From positions 558,001 through 622,000 of the forward strand of contig NZ_RYFW01000001.1 of NCBI RefSeq assembly GCF_004138335.1: a DNA stretch of 64,000 nucleotides. Reading direction: 5' to 3'. A program made the position numbers and the translations under genes. How positions within the stretch are numbered: position 1 is the stretch's first letter; each line of letters starts with the position of its first letter. This document shows positions 1 through 9,131 of this stretch, piece after piece. The notes beneath the pieces are model-generated. The model did not search any database. It saw nothing but the letters and a program-made list of their open reading frames with translations, and had not been told where the DNA came from. The DNA is from Peristeroidobacter agariperforans (lineage in GTDB: Bacteria; Pseudomonadota; Gammaproteobacteria; Steroidobacterales; Steroidobacteraceae).

Positions 1-945
1 TCGATCGACGACTACCGCATCCGTCACGCGCTGTACAAGTCCGACTCCGCCTTGCAGTCGGTGCACGCGAAGTTCCCCTGGATCGTGACGTGGGACGACC
101 ACGAGCTCGAGAACAACTACGCCGGTTTCATTCCGCAAGACGAAGTCGACACGCCGATCTTTGCCGACCGACGCGCGCGCGCGTATCAGGCGTATTACGA
201 GCACATGCCGTTGCGTCGCTTCTCGTTCCCGCGTGGACCGAATTTACAGCTCTATCGCCGCTTGAGCTTCGGCAGCCTGTTGCAGGTTCATGTGCTCGAC
301 ACGCGGCAGTATCGCTCCGCCGGGGCGCCGGAAGGCTGCACGGTGGCCGAGCGGGTCGACGGCTATTGCCCGTCCGCGCTCGATGCTTCCCGCTCGATCA
401 CGGGCCAAAAGCAGCGCGACTGGCTCATCGACGGCCTCAACCGCTCACGAGCCCAATGGAATGTGCTCGCCAATCAAGTGCCATTCGCGCCGACCGATGG
501 AAATGCGAATCCCGCGATCAAGTCGTACGGCGGCGAGAAGTGGGACGGCTATCCGTTCGACCGCGCAGCGATCCTGGACTTCATTGCTGCCCAAAAGCTG
601 TACAACACCGTCGTGATCACGGGCGACGTGCACCAGAGCTACGTGCGCAACGTTCCGCCGGACTACATCAATCTCGATGCGGAGCCCGTGGCGACCGAGT
701 TCGTCGGTACCTCCATCAGCAGCGGCGGCGATCGCGCATTGACGACGACCTATGGCGGCGACGTCAACAATCCGCATCAGCTGTTCCACAACAACAACCA
801 TGGCTATGTCCGCTGCGAAATTTCTCGCGAGCAGTGGAAGACGGATTTCCGCGTCGTTCCGAGCGTCGTCGTGGAAGATGCGCCGATCAGCACGCTCGCA
901 TCGTTCGTCGTCGAGCACGGCAAGGCCGGCGCGCAGAAGGTCTGA
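1..945 (+). CDS. PhoD-like alkaline phosphatase, C-terminal part (5' end outside window)
   Basis: The reading frame is open from base 1 and ends at a TGA at 943–945, so at least the N-terminal half is missing. The visible part begins SIDDYRIRHALYKSD and carries the PhoD-family signature WDDHELENNY. Further on are a GDVHQSY motif and FVGTSISSGGD, which belong to the metallophosphatase fold that binds Fe/Ca in PhoD proteins. Members are exported (often by Tat) phosphomonoesterases or phosphodiesterases that scavenge phosphate in the periplasm or outside the cell. The export signal cannot be seen because of the truncation. A strong hairpin follows the stop codon, so this gene probably ends its transcription unit. 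Family assignment is secure; substrate is unknown. Confidence 0.9.
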   Translation, partial: SIDDYRIRHALYKSDSALQSVHAKFPWIVTWDDHELENNYAGFIPQDEVDTPIFADRRARAYQAYYEHMPLRRFSFPRGPNLQLYRRLSFGSLLQVHVLDTRQYRSAGAPEGCTVAERVDGYCPSALDASRSITGQKQRDWLIDGLNRSRAQWNVLANQVPFAPTDGNANPAIKSYGGEKWDGYPFDRAAILDFIAAQKLYNTVVITGDVHQSYVRNVPPDYINLDAEPVATEFVGTSISSGGDRALTTTYGGDVNNPHQLFHNNNHGYVRCEISREQWKTDFRVVPSVVVEDAPISTLASFVVEHGKAGAQKV

Positions 946-958
946 CAGATGGTTGATG

Positions 959-987
959 GGGCGGCGGCGCGCCGGACGCCGCCGCCC
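959..987 (+). terminator. hairpin after phoD-like gene
   Basis: An 11-bp perfect stem (GGGCGGCGGCG paired with CGCCGCCGCCC) encloses a 7-nt loop, 13 bases after the phoD stop. There is no clear U-tract, so it could be a terminator of the hairpin-only kind or an mRNA end stabiliser. Confidence 0.5.
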
Positions 988-1102
988 GGGTCGGCCTGAA
1001 GGGCAATTGACCGATCTCTCCAGGAAAACATGAGCCGAGCAGCGACCAGTTTGCGCATGACTGGTGACAGTTACGGTTCTTGGATAACGGAGAGGATTGA
1101 TC

Positions 1103-3229
1103 GTGAACACCTTTCGCATTTCACGCGGACCTGCGCCCTTGGATCCGCGTGCGCCCCGGCGCCTGATCGCCATCGGCCTCATGAGCCTGACACTTGCCGC
1201 CTGTGGCGGTGACGGCTCGGGATCGAGTGCTGGCGCACCTTCGGGCACGACTCCCACGGGTGAAAGCCCGAGTGGTGGATCGAACACTGATTCGCCGAGC
1301 GAGGCGACGGCGCTCGAATGTGTCCGTGACAACTACCCCTGCAGCTTCAGCGAGGTCTCATTGCCAGTGATCGAACGCAGCCTGGCGTTGAGCGATGAGG
1401 TTGCCGAACAGCTGGAGAGCGGCGTGACCATCGAGCAAGCCGCCGCGTTCCTTTCGTCGCAGAGTGACATCGCGGACGTGACTGTCGACGGCCCGGTGCT
1501 TGGCTTCCGCCTCGCCGGTGGCCGGCCGATGATCGTGGATGTCTCGGGTGATCAGGACATGCTCGCTGGCGCAGCTCCGGCCAGTGCCGAGAGCCCGGCG
1601 CACAAAGTTGCAACCGCGCAGAAGCTCAGAACCGTTCGGACGGCCATGAGCTCGAAAATTACCGGAGACAACAAGGCGCAGCGGCGCGCGCTGGTGCTTT
1701 CGCCGTTCCGTTACGAAGAAAATTTCGGCAACGCCGGCGAGCTGATCGCTGGCGAGATCAACACCGTGCGCGGCTACGCAGGTAACGTGACTTACCTTGC
1801 CACGACCACCGAGTCCGCCCCGCAGGTGACGGTAGACACGCTGACTCAACTGGAAAACTACGACGTCATCCATATCGACACTCACGGCGGCACGTTGTGC
1901 AAGAAGAAGGACTCCGATGCGGTGAGTTCGGACAAGAAAAAGTGCGCGGACGGCATCACCGATTTCCTCGTGCAACGATTCCACGGCACCGCTCAGGATT
2001 TGCAGAGCGTTCAACATCCGGGCGTCATTCATTACCGCGGCCGATTGCACCAGTCGATTGCGGTCACGGCCGATTTCTTCCGTCACTACTACCCGCAAGG
2101 CCTGAGCGACAAGCTGTTCATCCTCGGCGCGTGCAACACGTTCCGCACGGACATGGCCGAAGCAATCGCCGGCAACAGCGGCGTATACGTGAGCTGGGAC
2201 GGTTATACCGATGAGACTCTGGTCAGGAACACCGGCATTTCCCTGGTGGACTCGCTTCGCCTGGGTCTGACGGTCGGCGAGGCGTTCGCGCGTATGCCGA
2301 AGTTCAGCTCGGATAGTCCCGAGGCCACGGGTGTCCTGCATCGTACGCCGCGCCAGGCAGGCGGCGATCTGCGCATTCGCGACTTGATCAGCGTACGAGA
2401 CAACATCACCGGCGAACCGGTGAGCGATGCCAGCGGCATCGAAGTCATGGAGACTCCGGAAGACGGCAACAATGACAACCTGAATCTGGAGTTCACCGTC
2501 GACGGCATCACGCCGGAGCAACTCGACAACTTCTATCTCAATCTGAAGATCGAAGACCAGGTCATCGGCCACATCAATCTGGGCGAACAGGGCGTGCCGT
2601 CTGGAGATTTCAGCTATCGGGTTTCGGCGGCCATTCCGCTGGGATTCGATGCTCAGGAACTGCAAGCGCTCGAGATGGACTTCTGGATTCCGCTGCCCGA
2701 TCAGGGCGAGGATCATTTCACCGCGGCGCCGCGCGTGAACGATCGCGAAGATTCGCAAGTGGGCAGAGAGTGGGTACTGGGCAGCCGACTGACCGAATCC
2801 CACCACGACAGCTCAACGACGATCACCGCGGACGTCGAATTCGCGATCGATCCGGAGGATGATCCTGCGAGCAACTATCACTATTTCTACGTCAAGAGCG
2901 GTCGGGTTCGCGTCCAGCGCGACTATGAGGATGCATACAACTGTGCCTTCCACATCGATCACACCATCGATCTGGCGGCGAACGCGTCGAACAACTATCT
3001 GGTGTTCGACACGAGCGGCAGTTCGATAGTGGTCAGCGGCTTCGGCACCGCTCCGACTGAGTACCTCGAGGTGACTAGCAGCTGCGGCACCACTGCGACC
3101 GTGAACGTCGACTACGTTTATTTCCTGGCGGAAGACACGATCGTCTCCGGCAACTCGGCGCAGGGCGTGTACAACGACGGCGCAGTTCACCCGACCGTTG
3201 TTGAATGGACGCTAGATAGGACTTTGTGA
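1103..3229 (+). CDS. lipoprotein with caspase-like (clan CD) His/Cys domain
   Basis: I do not recognise a named family. The GTG at 1103 is chosen because GGAGAGG (1089–1095) sits 7 nt upstream; a TTG at 1097 is the alternative. The 708-residue product begins with a signal peptide ending in the lipobox LAAC, followed by a Gly/Ser/Pro-rich linker, so it should be lipid-anchored. At about residues 190–400 a Rossmann-like run of strands appears: RRALVLSPF, then YDVIHIDTHGG with His about 261, then LFILGACNTF with Cys about 344. The H-G and G-A-C pair placed after hydrophobic strands is the arrangement of clan CD peptidases (caspase, gingipain, CHAT). The remaining ~300 residues look like beta-sandwich modules. 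The catalytic role is inferred from motifs only; it could be an inactive caspase-fold binding protein. Confidence 0.72.
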   Translation: MNTFRISRGPAPLDPRAPRRLIAIGLMSLTLAACGGDGSGSSAGAPSGTTPTGESPSGGSNTDSPSEATALECVRDNYPCSFSEVSLPVIERSLALSDEVAEQLESGVTIEQAAAFLSSQSDIADVTVDGPVLGFRLAGGRPMIVDVSGDQDMLAGAAPASAESPAHKVATAQKLRTVRTAMSSKITGDNKAQRRALVLSPFRYEENFGNAGELIAGEINTVRGYAGNVTYLATTTESAPQVTVDTLTQLENYDVIHIDTHGGTLCKKKDSDAVSSDKKKCADGITDFLVQRFHGTAQDLQSVQHPGVIHYRGRLHQSIAVTADFFRHYYPQGLSDKLFILGACNTFRTDMAEAIAGNSGVYVSWDGYTDETLVRNTGISLVDSLRLGLTVGEAFARMPKFSSDSPEATGVLHRTPRQAGGDLRIRDLISVRDNITGEPVSDASGIEVMETPEDGNNDNLNLEFTVDGITPEQLDNFYLNLKIEDQVIGHINLGEQGVPSGDFSYRVSAAIPLGFDAQELQALEMDFWIPLPDQGEDHFTAAPRVNDREDSQVGREWVLGSRLTESHHDSSTTITADVEFAIDPEDDPASNYHYFYVKSGRVRVQRDYEDAYNCAFHIDHTIDLAANASNNYLVFDTSGSSIVVSGFGTAPTEYLEVTSSCGTTATVNVDYVYFLAEDTIVSGNSAQGVYNDGAVHPTVVEWTLDRTL

Positions 3230-3238
3230 GTAGAACGC

Positions 3239-3265
3239 AGAGTCCCCGCGTTGTGCGGGGACTCT
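3239..3265. terminator. bidirectional terminator hairpin
   Basis: A perfect 11-bp stem (AGAGTCCCCGC with GCGGGGACTCT) and 5-nt loop lies in the 47-bp gap between two convergent stop codons, so it can end transcription from both the lipoprotein gene and the GH28 gene. Confidence 0.75.
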
Positions 3266-3276
3266 CTTGCACTCGA

Positions 3277-4707
3277 TCAGGCGAGCGACTTGACCAACTC
3301 GCCATTCACACGCACGCCTTCGAGACGCACGCTACGGGTGTACTTCACGATGCTGGACTGCGTGACCTCGTTGAACTCGCAATCTTTCAGAGTAATGTCG
3401 TCCACCGGAGCCTTGGGCAATCCCTGGGAATCCAGCACTCGCCCGGCTTTCGCGACGCGCATCCGTTCCACCACGACATTGCGCAGCCGGGGAGTGAATG
3501 CACCGTTCGCGCCCTCTTCATAGTTGAAGTCGCAAGTGATCGCTGCGCGTCCGACTTGACCCACTTCAATGTCGCGATAGTAGAAGTTCTCCAGCAGCCC
3601 GCCGCGGAGTGCGTTGTTCTTGAACCGGATCGCATACCAAAGATCCGGACTGTCCATGTGACACTGCTCGGCAAACACCCAGCGCGCGCCGCCCGAGATC
3701 TGGCTGCCGACGACCACGCCGCCGTGCCCTGCCTTCATCCGGCAATTGCGAATCAGGATGTTCTGCGACGGCACGTTGAGACGCCGCCCGTCCGCATTGC
3801 GTCCCGAGTTCACAGCGATGCAGTCATCGCCGGTATCGAACGTACAGTCCTCGACGAGCATGTGATCGACCGATTCGGGGTCCATGCCGTCGTTGTTCGG
3901 CCCGTGCCCGAACACATCCACACCTCGCACGGTCACATTCCGGCACAGCACGGGATGAATGTTCCAGAACGGCGAGTTGCGTAACCGGACGCCTTCGATC
4001 AGCACATTCTCGCAACGATACGGTTGGATGAACGGCGGACGCAGATAGCCGCCGTCGCCGAAAACGCGTTTCTCCGGCGGCACCCCGGCCTCGGCCATAT
4101 GGAAGAGCTCGGTGCGCGCCTTGAGCTGCGTCGGCAGGCCTTTGCCTTCGACCCAGCCATGATCCACGGTGCCACCCCATCGGCCTTTCCACGGCCACCA
4201 GTTCTTGGCACTGCCTTGTCCGTCAAGCACGCCCTTGCCGGTGATGGCGATATTTTTCTGCTCGAAGGCGTAAATGAGCGGCGAATAGTTCATCAGCTCC
4301 ATGCCTTCCCAGCGCGTGAACACCAGCGGATAGCTCGCGGGGTTCGTGTCGAAGCGCAGCGTCGCGCCGTCGACGACGTGCAACTCGACGTTGCTCTTGA
4401 GATGGATCGCACCGGTGAAGAAATCGCCGGCCGGCACCAGCACCCGTCCGCCGCCGGCCGCAGCGCAGGCTGCTATCGCCTTCGCAATCGCGGCTGTGTT
4501 CAGGGTCGTGCCATCGGCCACTGCGCCGAACCTGGTGATATCGAAGATGCGATCGGGAAAGGTCGGCGGCCGGATGTTTCGAGCAATGTCGGCCGCTCGT
4601 TCCCAGGCTTCTTCTGAGCGCGTCGCCGCCGGCACTTTGCCCGAGGCCACCAGGGCCGCGGCGCCCGTTCCCGCGACGAAGCTCCGTCTATTCATCGATG
4701 TGCGCAT
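3277..4707 (-). CDS. glycoside hydrolase family 28 (polygalacturonase-like), Tat-exported
   Basis: The 476-residue product is a parallel beta-helix pectinase of GH28, which hydrolyses alpha-1,4 bonds of polygalacturonate or rhamnogalacturonan. The N-terminus MNRRSFVAG followed by an Ala-rich stretch is a twin-arginine signal. Family landmarks are in order: NND (Asp273, where most members have NTD), GDD (Asp294/Asp295), GHG (His328) and RFK (Arg361/Lys363, the usual RIK). All catalytic acids are present. The ATG at 4707 has GGAAAGG 5 nt upstream; ATG 4695 would remove four residues. It is divergent from the GH27 gene across a short region containing a palindrome, suggesting joint control. The NTD to NND change is common in rhamnogalacturonan- or xylogalacturonan-type relatives, so the exact substrate is open. 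Confidence 0.9.
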   Translation of the reverse strand: MRTSMNRRSFVAGTGAAALVASGKVPAATRSEEAWERAADIARNIRPPTFPDRIFDITRFGAVADGTTLNTAAIAKAIAACAAAGGGRVLVPAGDFFTGAIHLKSNVELHVVDGATLRFDTNPASYPLVFTRWEGMELMNYSPLIYAFEQKNIAITGKGVLDGQGSAKNWWPWKGRWGGTVDHGWVEGKGLPTQLKARTELFHMAEAGVPPEKRVFGDGGYLRPPFIQPYRCENVLIEGVRLRNSPFWNIHPVLCRNVTVRGVDVFGHGPNNDGMDPESVDHMLVEDCTFDTGDDCIAVNSGRNADGRRLNVPSQNILIRNCRMKAGHGGVVVGSQISGGARWVFAEQCHMDSPDLWYAIRFKNNALRGGLLENFYYRDIEVGQVGRAAITCDFNYEEGANGAFTPRLRNVVVERMRVAKAGRVLDSQGLPKAPVDDITLKDCEFNEVTQSSIVKYTRSVRLEGVRVNGELVKSLA

Positions 4708-4796
4708 TCGTACCTTTCCGAGATGAATGTCGGGCTATCTTCACACACTGCGCGGCTGCCCGGCGCATGTCCTGTGACTTGCGGGCGCGGCCTGAT

Positions 4797-4811
4797 GGTA
4801 TACGATATACC
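4797..4811. promoter_or_regulatory. perfect palindrome, candidate operator between GH28 and GH27 genes
   Basis: GGTATA-CGA-TATACC is a perfect 6-bp inverted repeat with a 3-bp spacer. It lies 3 bp before the GH27 start codon and 90 bp before the divergent GH28 start. Its position over the start region suggests a repressor site. The half-sites recall GntR/FCD-type hexuronate operators (TGGTnnACCA type), but that resemblance is only suggestive. Confidence 0.5.
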
Positions 4812-4814
4812 GCC

Positions 4815-6770
4815 ATGAAAGTCATCGCCATCGCCTCGCTCGCCGCCCTGCTCTTATCTTCTGACTTGCTCGCGGCGGACGTCGCCGGCGACAGCAGCAC
4901 TTTCTGGCTCGACCAGGTTGATCTCAAAGCCCTGAAACAGCGCCGCGGCGTACCGCTCGCGAACCTTGCGGTCGGCGGCGGCAAGCTGATCATGGACGGC
5001 AAGAATTACGAACGGGGCATCGGCACCCGCTCGATCAGCGAGCTGGTGCTCGATCTGCACGGCGAAGCCAAACGATTCAGCGCAGTGGTCGGCCTCGATG
5101 ACAGCGCCAACGATCGCAAACGCGAAGGCACGGTCCGCTTCGAAGTCTGGGTGGATGACAAACAGGCCGCGGACACCGGCATTCTCAAAGTCGGCGATGC
5201 GCCCAAAACATTCGATGTGAATCTCACCGGCGCGCGCACCATTACGCTGCTATTGGACGACGGCGGTGACACGAGCAATGGCGATCTCGCGAACTGGGCG
5301 AACGCACGAATCGATCTGCTATCGAGCACCTCACGCCGGCCGACTCCCTATGTCGCTCCGGCCGCGCCAATGCCGAAGATTGCTTCGACGACATCATCGA
5401 AACCTGCGATTCATGGCCCGCTCGTTTATGGCGCGACACCGGGCCGTCCGTTCCTGTACCGGATTCCCGCAACGGGTGCTGGCACGCTGCGCTTCGATGC
5501 TGAGAACTTGCCGGCTGGCCTGCTGCTCGATCCCGCGACGGGCATCATCACGGGACAACTCGCGAAGGAAGGCACGACCGACCTGCAGCTGAAAGTGACG
5601 ACCGCCGAGGGCAACGCTACTCGCCGCTTCCGCATCGTCGCAGGCAACAACAAACTCGCGCTCACGCCGCCGATGGGCTGGAATTCTTGGAATGTGTGGG
5701 GCACCGCTGTCGATGACGCGAAGGTTCGCGCCGCAGCCGATTGGCTCGTGCGCTCGGGACTGGCTTCGTATGGCTACAACCACATCGTGATCGACGATGC
5801 GTGGACCAGCGGTCGCAATGAAAAGGGCGAGCTGAAGCCGAACGAGAAATTTCCGGACATGAAAGCGCTCGCCGATTACATCCATTCGAAAGGACTCAAG
5901 TTCGGCATCTATTCTTCGCCCGGCCCGAAAACCTGCGGCGACTTCCAGGGCAGTTATCAGCACGAAGCGCAGGACGCCGCGACCTTCGCCCGCTGGGGCG
6001 TCGACTTCCTCAAATATGACTGGTGCTCATACGACGACGTGGCGAAGGATCGCTCGCTCGCCGAACTGAAGAAGCCCTATCAAATCATGGGCGATGCGCT
6101 CGCCGCACAGAATCGCGACATCGTCTTCAACCTGTGCCAGTACGGCTATGGCGATGTTTGGAAATGGGGCGGAGAAGTCGGCGGGCACATGTGGCGTACG
6201 ACTGGCGACCTGCTCGACATGTGGGCCAATCTGGACAGCGTCGGCTTTCGTCAGGCCGGGCGGGAAAAATATGTAAGCCCCGGCCGTTGGAACGACACCG
6301 ACATGCTGGTGGTCGGGCCCGTCGGTTGGGGCCCGGATCTGCATCCGACCCGCTTAACGCCCGACGAGCAGGTGTTGCACATCACGCTGTGGGCGATGCA
6401 AGCCGCGCCCTTGTTCATCGGCGCCGATCTGTCGAAGCTCGATCCGTTCACGATCGCGCTACTGACCAATGACGAGGTTCTGGACGTCAATCTGGACGTG
6501 CTGGCGAAAGCTGGCGGTCGAACGTGGGCGAAGGACCGCACGGAGATTTGGTCGCGACCGCTGGCCGACGGCACTGTCGCGGTGGCGCTGTTCAATCGCG
6601 GGCTCGAAACTCACCGCATCGAAGCCCGCTGGTCCGATCTCGGACTCGAGGGCTCGCAACCGGTTCGCAATCTCTGGGAACGACGCGATCTCGGTAATTT
6701 CGACGGCAGCTATGCGGTCGAAGTACCGAGTCATGGAGCAGTCATGCTGAAGATCGGGCGGGCGAAGTAA
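4815..6770 (+). CDS. NPCBM–GH27 alpha-galactosidase
   Basis: The 651-residue product starts at ATG 4815, giving a clean signal peptide (MKVIAIASLAALLLSS…LAA). Residues ~30–175 match an NPCBM carbohydrate-binding domain (WLDQVDL, YERGIGTRS, RFSAVVGLDD). Residues ~190–275 form a putative-Ig linker domain (GTLRFDAENLPAGL). From ~285 the GH27 catalytic barrel follows: LTPPMGWNSWN, IDDAW, FLKYDWCSYDD with the nucleophile Asp about residue 402, and WRTTGDLLDMW supplying the acid/base Asp. It should release terminal alpha-galactose from galactomannan or pectin side chains in the periplasm. Its stop overlaps the next start (TAATG), so translation is coupled to the S9 peptidase. An alpha-galactosidase is the best call; alpha-N-acetylgalactosaminidase is less likely. 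Confidence 0.9.
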   Translation: MKVIAIASLAALLLSSDLLAADVAGDSSTFWLDQVDLKALKQRRGVPLANLAVGGGKLIMDGKNYERGIGTRSISELVLDLHGEAKRFSAVVGLDDSANDRKREGTVRFEVWVDDKQAADTGILKVGDAPKTFDVNLTGARTITLLLDDGGDTSNGDLANWANARIDLLSSTSRRPTPYVAPAAPMPKIASTTSSKPAIHGPLVYGATPGRPFLYRIPATGAGTLRFDAENLPAGLLLDPATGIITGQLAKEGTTDLQLKVTTAEGNATRRFRIVAGNNKLALTPPMGWNSWNVWGTAVDDAKVRAAADWLVRSGLASYGYNHIVIDDAWTSGRNEKGELKPNEKFPDMKALADYIHSKGLKFGIYSSPGPKTCGDFQGSYQHEAQDAATFARWGVDFLKYDWCSYDDVAKDRSLAELKKPYQIMGDALAAQNRDIVFNLCQYGYGDVWKWGGEVGGHMWRTTGDLLDMWANLDSVGFRQAGREKYVSPGRWNDTDMLVVGPVGWGPDLHPTRLTPDEQVLHITLWAMQAAPLFIGADLSKLDPFTIALLTNDEVLDVNLDVLAKAGGRTWAKDRTEIWSRPLADGTVAVALFNRGLETHRIEARWSDLGLEGSQPVRNLWERRDLGNFDGSYAVEVPSHGAVMLKIGRAK

Positions 6771-9064
6771 TGCGCAGCTCACGAATGTTCGTGTCGGTGG
6801 TGTTGGCCTCGACGCTGGCGGCGCCCGTCATCGCCGCACCAGATGCGGCAGCCATTCGCCGCTCCGTTACGCTCCGCGACGATTGGATGTATCTCACTCG
6901 TGATGTTGCCGAGCCCGCCCAATGGAGCCATGAAGGCAAGCGGCTGCACTATCGCAAAACCGTCGAGGGCGGCTTCGCCTTTGTTGAAATCGATGCACGC
7001 ACGCTGAAGCGGCGCGCGCCGTTCGACGCGGGAAAGCTGGCTGTCGCACTGGGCGACGCAACCAAGCAGAGCTATCAACCGCTGCGCCTGCCATTCGAGA
7101 CATTCGAATATGCCGATGAGAACCGCGCGATCACTGTGACGCTGGGAGAGGAACGTTGGACGTGTCGCATCGTGAACTACGCGTGCCACAAAGCCGAACC
7201 TACAGATACGAACCGCCCACGCGCTTTCGGCGTGGTCCGCGATCTGGAAGTACCGGCAGACAATCAGCCACGCAAGTCGCCGGACGAAAAGTGGGAGGCG
7301 TTCGTCGAAGATGACAACGTCGTCGTCCGCGCCGTTGGATCGAAGGATGTGATCGCGCTCAGCACCGATGGAACACCTGGCAACTTCTACGACCCCGAGA
7401 CGCTGGCCTGGTCGCCCGACTCGACTCGGCTCGTGGCCTATCGTGTGCGGCCGGGCTTTCGGCGGATCGTTACTCGGGTCGAAGCAGCTCCTTCGAATCA
7501 GCTCCAGCCCGCACTACGCGAGCAGCTCTATCCCAAGCCCGGCGATGCGGTCGATATCGAGCAGCCCGTTTTGTTTCATGTTGCCGAACGTCGCAGGGCC
7601 GACATCGACAACGCGCTCTTTCCGAATCCTTATGAGATGTCGCAGCCCGAGTGGCGCAAGGATGGCCGCACGTTTGTCTTCGACTATGAGCGCCGGGGGC
7701 ATGGTCAGGCGCGAGTGATCGAGGTCGATGGTCAAACGGGCACACCGAAGGCCGTAATCACCGAAGATGCCAAGACCTTTGTGTACGCCGATCGTCGCTA
7801 TCGACACGATGTCGGCGACGACGCGCGAGAGATCGTTTGGATCTCCGAGCGCGATGGCTGGCGGCACTTATATCTCTCGGACGCTGCCACAGGTGCGCTG
7901 AAGCAGATCACCCGTGGCCCTTGGGTTGTGCGCGACGTGCTCAAAGTGGATGACGCGCAGCGACGCATCTGGTTCTCGGCGAGCGGCATGGATGCCGGCA
8001 AGGATCCGTACTTCAAACATGTGTTTCGGGTCGACTTCGATGGCGCGAATCTCACCCGACTGACGACCGCCGACGCCACACACGAAGTTCGGTTTGCACC
8101 CGACATGTCCGCCTATGTCGATACCTATTCGCGCGTGGATCTGCCCACCGTGTCTGAGCTTCACCGGGCAGACGGCACGCTGATCGCGACACTCGAACGC
8201 GGCGATATCTCGCGCTTGACTGCGGCTGGCTGGACACCGCCCGAGCCCTTCGTGGCCAAGGGACGCGATGGAGCGACTGATATTTGGGGCCTGATCGTAC
8301 GTCCACGCGACTACGATCCTTCAAAGAAGTATCCGGTGCTCGAAAACATCTACGCCGGCCCACACGACAGCTTCGTGCCGAAGACCTTCTGGCCGTTCGG
8401 TTTCCATTCCGGCGGCGACAAAGCGATCGGCATGCAGGCACAGGCCGATCTCGGCTTCATCGTCGTGCAAATCGACGGCATGGGCACCGCGAACCGCTCC
8501 AAAGCCTTTCACGACGTCGCATGGAAGAACCTCGCGGACTCCGGATTCCCCGACCGCATTCTCTGGCACAAGGCCCTCGCCGCTCGCGATCCTTCCTATG
8601 ACATCAGCCGCGTCGGCATCTACGGCGCCTCCGCGGGCGGCCAGAGCGCACTCAATGCGCTGCTGTTTCATCCTGAGTTCTACAAGGCCGCAGTGGCGTA
8701 CGCAGGCTGCTACGACAACCGCATGGACAAGATCAGCTGGAATGAGCAATGGCTCGGCTGGCCCGTCGACGCAAGCTACGCCGCCGCCTCCGGCGTCGAC
8801 CACGCCGCGAAGCTGCAAGGTCAGCTCTTGCTGATCGTCGGCGAGCAGGACTCAAACGTGGATCCCGCTTCGACGATGCAGGTGGTCGATGCGTTGATCA
8901 AGGCGGACAAGGATTTCGAGCTGTTGGTGGTGCCTGGTGGCGAGCACAGTGTCGGACGGTCGACGGGACCGATTCCGTATGTGCAGCGGCGGCAGTTTGA
9001 GTTTTTTGTGCGGGCGTTGCAGGACGTTCGTGAGCTCGAAGTAGTCAGTGAGCTGAGCCCTTAG
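6770..9064 (+). CDS. exported S9 family prolyl oligopeptidase/dipeptidyl peptidase
   Basis: The 764-residue protein begins with a signal peptide (MRSSRMFVSVVLASTLAAPVIAA), followed by a beta-propeller region with N-terminal DPP IV-type repeats. The C-terminal alpha/beta-hydrolase domain has GASAGG with Ser about 621, the acid in GEQDSNVD and the His in GGEHSVG, so the serine protease triad is complete. It would cleave dipeptides or oligopeptides, often after Pro or Ala, in the periplasm. Its ATG shares one base with the stop codon of the alpha-galactosidase, so the two form an operon. A peptidase paired with a glycosidase suggests degradation of plant glycoproteins, which is inference. A hairpin follows the gene. 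Confidence 0.9.
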   Translation: MRSSRMFVSVVLASTLAAPVIAAPDAAAIRRSVTLRDDWMYLTRDVAEPAQWSHEGKRLHYRKTVEGGFAFVEIDARTLKRRAPFDAGKLAVALGDATKQSYQPLRLPFETFEYADENRAITVTLGEERWTCRIVNYACHKAEPTDTNRPRAFGVVRDLEVPADNQPRKSPDEKWEAFVEDDNVVVRAVGSKDVIALSTDGTPGNFYDPETLAWSPDSTRLVAYRVRPGFRRIVTRVEAAPSNQLQPALREQLYPKPGDAVDIEQPVLFHVAERRRADIDNALFPNPYEMSQPEWRKDGRTFVFDYERRGHGQARVIEVDGQTGTPKAVITEDAKTFVYADRRYRHDVGDDAREIVWISERDGWRHLYLSDAATGALKQITRGPWVVRDVLKVDDAQRRIWFSASGMDAGKDPYFKHVFRVDFDGANLTRLTTADATHEVRFAPDMSAYVDTYSRVDLPTVSELHRADGTLIATLERGDISRLTAAGWTPPEPFVAKGRDGATDIWGLIVRPRDYDPSKKYPVLENIYAGPHDSFVPKTFWPFGFHSGGDKAIGMQAQADLGFIVVQIDGMGTANRSKAFHDVAWKNLADSGFPDRILWHKALAARDPSYDISRVGIYGASAGGQSALNALLFHPEFYKAAVAYAGCYDNRMDKISWNEQWLGWPVDASYAAASGVDHAAKLQGQLLLIVGEQDSNVDPASTMQVVDALIKADKDFELLVVPGGEHSVGRSTGPIPYVQRRQFEFFVRALQDVRELEVVSELSP

Positions 9065-9092
9065 GTTGAACGGTGATCGAGGTTGGGAACCG

Positions 9093-9114
9093 ACGACGCA
9101 CGGAGCTGCGTCGT
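9093..9114. terminator. hairpin between convergent genes
   Basis: An 8-bp perfect stem (ACGACGCA with TGCGTCGT) and 6-nt loop lies in the 67-bp gap between the S9 peptidase stop and the convergent membrane-protein gene. No T-run follows, so it is a probable rather than sure terminator. Confidence 0.5.
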
Positions 9115-9131
9115 ACGCGACAGAAACCCTC

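Noticed and set aside
2416-2421. ACCGGT core inside the lipoprotein gene as another operator
   Set aside because: It lies deep in coding sequence and the flanks do not match the 14-bp site; other isolated ACCGGT cores, for example near 13710 and 55043, are also coding.
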